Shown: positions 60,177 through 64,000 of the stretch, one piece after another | How positions within the stretch are numbered: position 1 is the stretch's first letter | How the letters are laid out: the number at the start of each line of letters is the position of its first letter | Origin: Clostridiales bacterium | Lineage (GTDB): Bacteria > Bacillota > Clostridia > Oscillospirales > Ruminococcaceae | Direction: 5' to 3' | NCBI GenBank assembly: GCA_003150405.1 | Contig: QAMM01000016.1 | Span: forward strand, 1 to 64,000 | DNA: 64,000 bases | The notes under the pieces: model-generated | Seen by the model: the letters and a program-made list of their open reading frames with translations, nothing else | Database searches by the model: none | Told to the model about the DNA's origin: nothing | Position numbers and translations under genes: made by a program

Positions 60177-60503
60177 TTACAGGATGTTTGTGTGTTCGGC
60201 TTTTTTGCAGTCTGTTCGTTTTTTTCGTGCTGGATTGGCCGGAAACCACCCTTTTCGGACCCGTTCCTTTTGCTCCTTCAGCTCTCCAATGCTCCACAGA
60301 CAGGTAAAGCCAAGAATGCTCAACAGAGCGGAGAAAAAAGTACTGCCGATAAAAAGGGAACCGCCCAGCGCCGCCAATCCCACGAAGAGAAAGGTCGGCC
60401 ATATTTTCTCACTGAAGTAGTATTCACACTTGATGACCACTGGGTGGAATAATCCGATGATGAGAAAAGAGAACAGCCCAATCAGAAGCCCTGTAAAATA
60501 CAT
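60177..60503 (-). CDS. DUF4491 small membrane protein
   Basis: 108 residues, MYFTGLLIGLFSFLIIGLFH then PVVIKCEYYFSEKIWPTFLF; three membrane helices. The conserved SIGELKEQKERVRKGWFP segment follows the last helix. Matches DUF4491 in length and order. Starts 15 bp after the catalase gene, so probably co-transcribed. Function unknown. Confidence 0.82.
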   Translation of the reverse strand: MYFTGLLIGLFSFLIIGLFHPVVIKCEYYFSEKIWPTFLFVGLAALGGSLFIGSTFFSALLSILGFTCLWSIGELKEQKERVRKGWFPANPARKKRTDCKKAEHTNIL

Positions 60504-60518
60504 TTACATATCCTCCTG

Positions 60519-62159
60519 CTATTCCTTTTGATCCTGCATAGCGGCTTCCAACTGCCCGGCAAAGTCCTCGGACGCTTTTCGGAAATACCCAAGTACGGTG
60601 CGGCGGGTATCCATCGGTGCAGTGCAAAGTTCGGAAGCAATGTTGCGGACAAGATGTTCCCGCTCTTGTTCGGAAAGAGAATCGTACCGCTCACCGGCTT
60701 GCAGGAAGTTTTCCGTCCTTTCAATTTCCGAACGCTGGATGGTTCCGTCTAAATGTCGTCCGTTTCCGCTTGTGACGACTACATTTGGCGTCCATCCCTT
60801 TTCGCTGTTGACCGGAATGCTTCGGAAATCCGGCCCTAGCCGGCGGCGCTGGGCGTCCCAGTAAATGTTGGCACGTCCCTGGAGCATCTTATCGTCGGAA
60901 AGTTCCACCCCCTCCAGCAGGTTGTTCGGCGAAAACGCTAGCTTTTCCACCTGCGCCTTGTAATCCTCTGGATTGCGATTGAGGGTGAGTTTGCCAACTG
61001 GTAAAAGCGGGAATTGTTCTTCGCTCCAGATTTTGGTGTCGTCCAATGGGTCGTAGGGAAGGCTTTCGGCGTCATCCGGATGCATGAGCTGCACCCGCAG
61101 CTCGAACTCCACCGTCTCCCCGCGTGCGAGGGTATCGTATAAATCCCATCCCGCAATATCCGGGCTTTCGCCTGCCAGTTTTGCCGCTTCCTCGGCGTCA
61201 ATAAATTCCGTACCGGCTACCGGAATCCAGTGGTATTTGACATAACGCCGCACCCCATCAGCGTTTTTCCAAATATAGGTGTTGACCCCATAGGCCCTTA
61301 AATGCCGCAGGCTTTTGATGGTTCCCACATCTGAGTACAGCCAGGTGATAAAATGGGTGGCTTCGGGTGCACGTGCAGCGAATTCCCAGAAACGGCTCGA
61401 ATCCATAAGATTGTTGACCGGAGAGGGAGAAAGCGCACCGATGGCCTCTGGAAACCGGAGGGCGTCCCGCACGAGGAACACCGGAATATGGTTGCAGAGC
61501 AGGTCAAAATTGCCGCCTGGCGTATAAAATTTGGTGGAAAAGCCGCGCACATTGCGGGAGGTGTCCGGCGTGCCCTTATTGCTGACCGCCAGGGAAAAGC
61601 GGGATAGGGTCGGTGTGCGCTGGTTCGGGTTCTGCAAAAAGTTTAATGTGGTGTATGCTTTCATGGATTCATAGGGCTGGAAAAAACCGAACGCCCCGTA
61701 TCCCTTGACGTGTACCGCCCGTTCCAACAGTTTGCTATGTACAAAGGTTTCCAGTGTTTCATGTAGAACACCATCCTGTTCCAGTACCGAGCCGCCTGGT
61801 CCCGCTGCCTGGGAGTGAGACATCTGCTGCCCCTTCCGGTAAGTGTCCGAATCTTTTATTTCTCGGCTTGAGACAGGCGGTTGGGAGTTCCGGGGCGGCT
61901 GTACATTACCAAACCGGGGGATAGTCATCGCTGGACGGGTGTCGGTTCGGGGCTGGTACTCTGCGGCTGTCTGCGGCATGATGTCCGGCATCTCCCCATC
62001 GGTGCAGTCCCGTCCGTATTTTCGTCGGTCCTGCGAGGTTCGGGTGTGCATCTGCTGCATCCGTTCCATATAGGAACGCGGGGAGTAGTTCGGTGCTGTC
62101 CGTCCGGTACGGCTGCTGTTTTCCAGCCGGAACCATCCATTCTGTCCGTTTTGTTCCAT
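60519..62159 (-). CDS. Heme catalase with long N-terminal extension
   Basis: 546 residues from ATG 62159 (AAAGGAGGCAACAAC upstream). Decomposes hydrogen peroxide. The catalase core begins near residue 130: distal His in LERAVHVKGYGAFGFF, Asn in LLCNHIPVFLVRD, proximal Tyr in RANIYWDAQRRRLG. The first 125 or so residues are hydrophilic, rich in Gln, Arg, Pro and Ser (GWFRLENSSRTGRTAPNYSP, MERMQQMHTRTSQDRRKYGR). They have no counterpart in standard catalases, whose N-terminal arm is much shorter. Confidence 0.92.
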   Translation of the reverse strand: MEQNGQNGWFRLENSSRTGRTAPNYSPRSYMERMQQMHTRTSQDRRKYGRDCTDGEMPDIMPQTAAEYQPRTDTRPAMTIPRFGNVQPPRNSQPPVSSREIKDSDTYRKGQQMSHSQAAGPGGSVLEQDGVLHETLETFVHSKLLERAVHVKGYGAFGFFQPYESMKAYTTLNFLQNPNQRTPTLSRFSLAVSNKGTPDTSRNVRGFSTKFYTPGGNFDLLCNHIPVFLVRDALRFPEAIGALSPSPVNNLMDSSRFWEFAARAPEATHFITWLYSDVGTIKSLRHLRAYGVNTYIWKNADGVRRYVKYHWIPVAGTEFIDAEEAAKLAGESPDIAGWDLYDTLARGETVEFELRVQLMHPDDAESLPYDPLDDTKIWSEEQFPLLPVGKLTLNRNPEDYKAQVEKLAFSPNNLLEGVELSDDKMLQGRANIYWDAQRRRLGPDFRSIPVNSEKGWTPNVVVTSGNGRHLDGTIQRSEIERTENFLQAGERYDSLSEQEREHLVRNIASELCTAPMDTRRTVLGYFRKASEDFAGQLEAAMQDQKE

Positions 62160-62492
62160 GTTGTTGCCTCCTTTGTACCATGAATTGCGTCGCCCGGAAT
62201 ACGCTGCCGCGTACGGGCGGTCATTTATTATTTTATGCAGAAAAGCTGCATAAGGTTCCAATTCAAAGTATGGTTTCTGGGAAGTGCCCCAGATTTATTT
62301 TCCAGCTTTCCTGCGTAAAGGAAACGTCAGGACTTTTCTCAACTAAGCTGTTGCTCCCTGCCGCCTTTCATGCCCGGAAAACCCGCTGCATTCGGGCCGC
62401 AACAAAACTTTGCTTGGCATTTAAGAGGCGATTTGCTACAATAACATCAAAGAAACCGGGCGTATTCTCCGGTGGAAATGAGGGGATTATGA
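62160..62492. other. Intergenic region between catalase and HTH membrane protein
   Basis: Divergent promoters are expected here. On the plus strand TACAAT at 62436-62441 is a possible -10 for the next gene, without a clear -35. No Fur/PerR-type palindrome recognised by eye. Otherwise nothing found. Confidence 0.4.
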
Positions 62493-63500
62493 ATGGAAAA
62501 AGGTTCTGCAGAATCCGCATCTCCAGAGTCTTTCAGTGCACGTTTAAAGCGTCTTCGGGAACAGAACGGCTATACCCAGGATATGCTCGGCGAAATCATG
62601 GGGGTTACCCGTCAAACCATCAGCAGTTGGGAACGGGGACGTACCGAGCCGGACATCGCCGCCCTCAAGATGCTGGCAAAGCTCTACAATGTTACGCTGG
62701 ATGATCTGCTTGCCGGGTACCAGAACGGCCGCAGGGTGCGCGCTGTCACCCCGGCGTCGCTGACCCTTTATTTGGCGGGGCTTGTGCTGGTCCTGCTTGG
62801 AATTGCCGCGCTGGCTGCAGGAAAATTGGAAATTGGAACCCTGTTTGGCGCGGCGTTTCCCGCACTTTTTATGAACAGCTTAGTCTTTATTACCTTTTCT
62901 TGTATGATCAAAAGCGGAAATTTTACCGCCCTTGCGGGCTATGACCCGGATTTACATTACAGTCTCCCCGCTATGCGGCGAATGCTCGGCATCCTTCGTA
63001 TTTGGTGGTGTGGATCGGGCGATCTGTGCACCTTGTTTCTGCTGGGAAGCGCTTTTGTCCCGGAGCGGCCTGACTGGTTTGTCCCTTTTTTTATGGTATC
63101 TTACCTCATTGAGCTGGTCCTCAGCACCCTGGTTATCAGCAACCGCTCTCAAAAGGAGCTTTTACCGGACAAAAGGGATGACTGGGCGAGGAACACTAGT
63201 GCTCAGCCGCTGGTGCTGTTTTTTGCGTCATTTGCTGTGCTGCTGTTCACCTTTATCGGCAGTTTTGTGGGGTTTGGCCTTCGCAATAATACGCCGGAGG
63301 CTTTTGCGGCTTCAATTCCGCTGTTAATAAACATTACGGTGCTCATTGTCTGCCTACTCACTCAGCAGTCGCGTGCGGGCCGGATGGCGCGGGAAGAACG
63401 TGAGTTTCACATGCACCCCGCTGCTTGGGCGGGGTATGGCTCAACATTGCTGTTTGCCGTCTGGATTATTTTTGCCTGCGCTGTCGGCGTTCCGAAATAA
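62493..63500 (+). CDS. XRE-type HTH with multi-span membrane domain
   Basis: 335 residues. HTH FSARLKRLREQNGYTQDMLG, GVTRQTISSWERGRTEPDIA at residues 14-70. At least six membrane helices follow, for example LTLYLAGLVLVLLGIAALAA and PLVLFFASFAVLLFTFIGSF. Same architecture as 55650-56516 but not closely similar. A membrane-tethered regulator is likely; ligand unknown. Confidence 0.85.
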   Translation: MEKGSAESASPESFSARLKRLREQNGYTQDMLGEIMGVTRQTISSWERGRTEPDIAALKMLAKLYNVTLDDLLAGYQNGRRVRAVTPASLTLYLAGLVLVLLGIAALAAGKLEIGTLFGAAFPALFMNSLVFITFSCMIKSGNFTALAGYDPDLHYSLPAMRRMLGILRIWWCGSGDLCTLFLLGSAFVPERPDWFVPFFMVSYLIELVLSTLVISNRSQKELLPDKRDDWARNTSAQPLVLFFASFAVLLFTFIGSFVGFGLRNNTPEAFAASIPLLINITVLIVCLLTQQSRAGRMAREEREFHMHPAAWAGYGSTLLFAVWIIFACAVGVPK

Positions 63501-63644
63501 GCGCAAACAATATCCGCCTTACTGCGGCAGTATACTGTTATGTGTATCGTTGTTGGAGCGCTTTCTAAATGCTGCTTCCTCTGGCCGGAAAAAAGGTTCT
63601 TATACGCCACCTCCCCACCATATACTGGAGAGAGGTGGTTTCCA

Positions 63645-64000
63645 ATGACAACAAATGACGTTCTTCACGCAATGGAGCTTGCCGAGCTGGCCTATCTTGA
63701 GGATCAGCCCATGCTTTCCGACAGCGTTATGACCGTAATTGACGATGATCAAACCGGAGTGCAGTGTTACATCCGCAAAACAGAGGATTTGTTAGACATT
63801 ACCTTTCGTGGATCAAATTCCGCTAAGGACTGGCGCCATAACCTGATGTTTTGGAAAAAATGCATCCCTTACGGCAACACCTGCTCTAAGATTCGCGTCC
63901 ATACCGGTTTTTTAAACGCCTACAAGAGCAAACAGGTTCGAAACCGCCTGCTGAATATGGTTACGCCGGAGATACGGCGAATTCATATCTGCGGCCATTC
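63645..64000 (+). CDS. Class-3 lipase-like protein, partial (3' end outside window)
   Basis: 118 codons visible from ATG 63645 (GAGAGAGGTGGTTTCCA upstream). DITFRGSNSAKDWRHNLMFW and VHTGFLNAYKS match fungal-type lipase_3 proteins. The window ends at HICGH, just where the catalytic GHSxG serine motif should follow. No signal peptide. Probable lipase or esterase. Confidence 0.8.
   Translation, partial: MTTNDVLHAMELAELAYLEDQPMLSDSVMTVIDDDQTGVQCYIRKTEDLLDITFRGSNSAKDWRHNLMFWKKCIPYGNTCSKIRVHTGFLNAYKSKQVRNRLLNMVTPEIRRIHICGH

Overview
The window looks like a chromosome segment from a low-to-mid GC Gram-positive anaerobe of the Clostridia (Oscillospirales/Ruminococcaceae-like gut bacterium). The grounds are strong AGGAGG ribosome binding sites, TTGACA/TATAAT promoters with 17-bp spacers, a T-box leader, sortase-type surface proteins (PKTGD/SKTGD tails), an anaerobic sulfatase maturase and plant/mucin glycan enzymes. 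This is inferred from the sequence alone.

Left third (1-15.5 kb): a 14.3-kb integrated genomic island (about 1101-15422) bounded by 216-bp direct repeats (940-1155 and 15262-15477). Both repeats contain the 3' end of a tRNA gene and its terminator. A tyrosine integrase sits just inside the left repeat, followed by a phage-type repressor, small regulators, a decayed replication block, a sigma-70-like factor, a ribbon-helix-helix/Fic/Fic/zeta operon and duplicated small RHH regulators. No relaxase or type IV secretion gene is present. DNA left of the left repeat is the right end of a second, related element, so two elements appear to sit in tandem. Three IS200/IS605-type TnpB-only elements (one cut by the window edge) punctuate the region. 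One intergenic stretch (7679-7900) carries an array of small hairpins with a constant T-rich loop and compensated stems.

15.6-18.9 kb: a DUF4417 gene followed by an array of repeated 3' cassettes. Each cassette holds a variable tail with an HYTDH/NPHDH-type motif and/or a small DNRF...DRLRDVIT protein. One cassette also repeats the 3' end of the DUF4417 domain. This resembles a polymorphic-toxin or silent-cassette locus and is the strongest candidate for an undescribed system here.

19-47.9 kb: core and accessory metabolism. It includes carbohydrate enzymes (GH120 beta-xylosidase, GH29 fucosidase, sulfatase plus its radical-SAM maturase, GH10 surface xylanase, carboxylesterase), AraC regulators, a RhaT-type transporter, a two-component system with accessory membrane proteins, DNA polymerase IV, a Trp T-box with a TrpB2-type tryptophan synthase beta chain, a GntR/ABC transporter operon, and a repeat-rich surface protein with Cna-B-like domains.

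47.9-55.4 kb: a divergent AraC regulator and a tightly packed five-gene operon (old-yellow-enzyme-like FMN/Fe-S reductase, FAD dehydrogenase, zinc alcohol dehydrogenase, TIM-barrel isomerase, Gfo/Idh/MocA oxidoreductase). It reads as a dedicated catabolic pathway of unknown substrate. 55.6-64 kb: housekeeping and stress genes (two HTH membrane proteins, DEDD exonuclease, rarA, GNAT, a catalase with a long N-terminal extension, DUF4491, start of a class-3 lipase).
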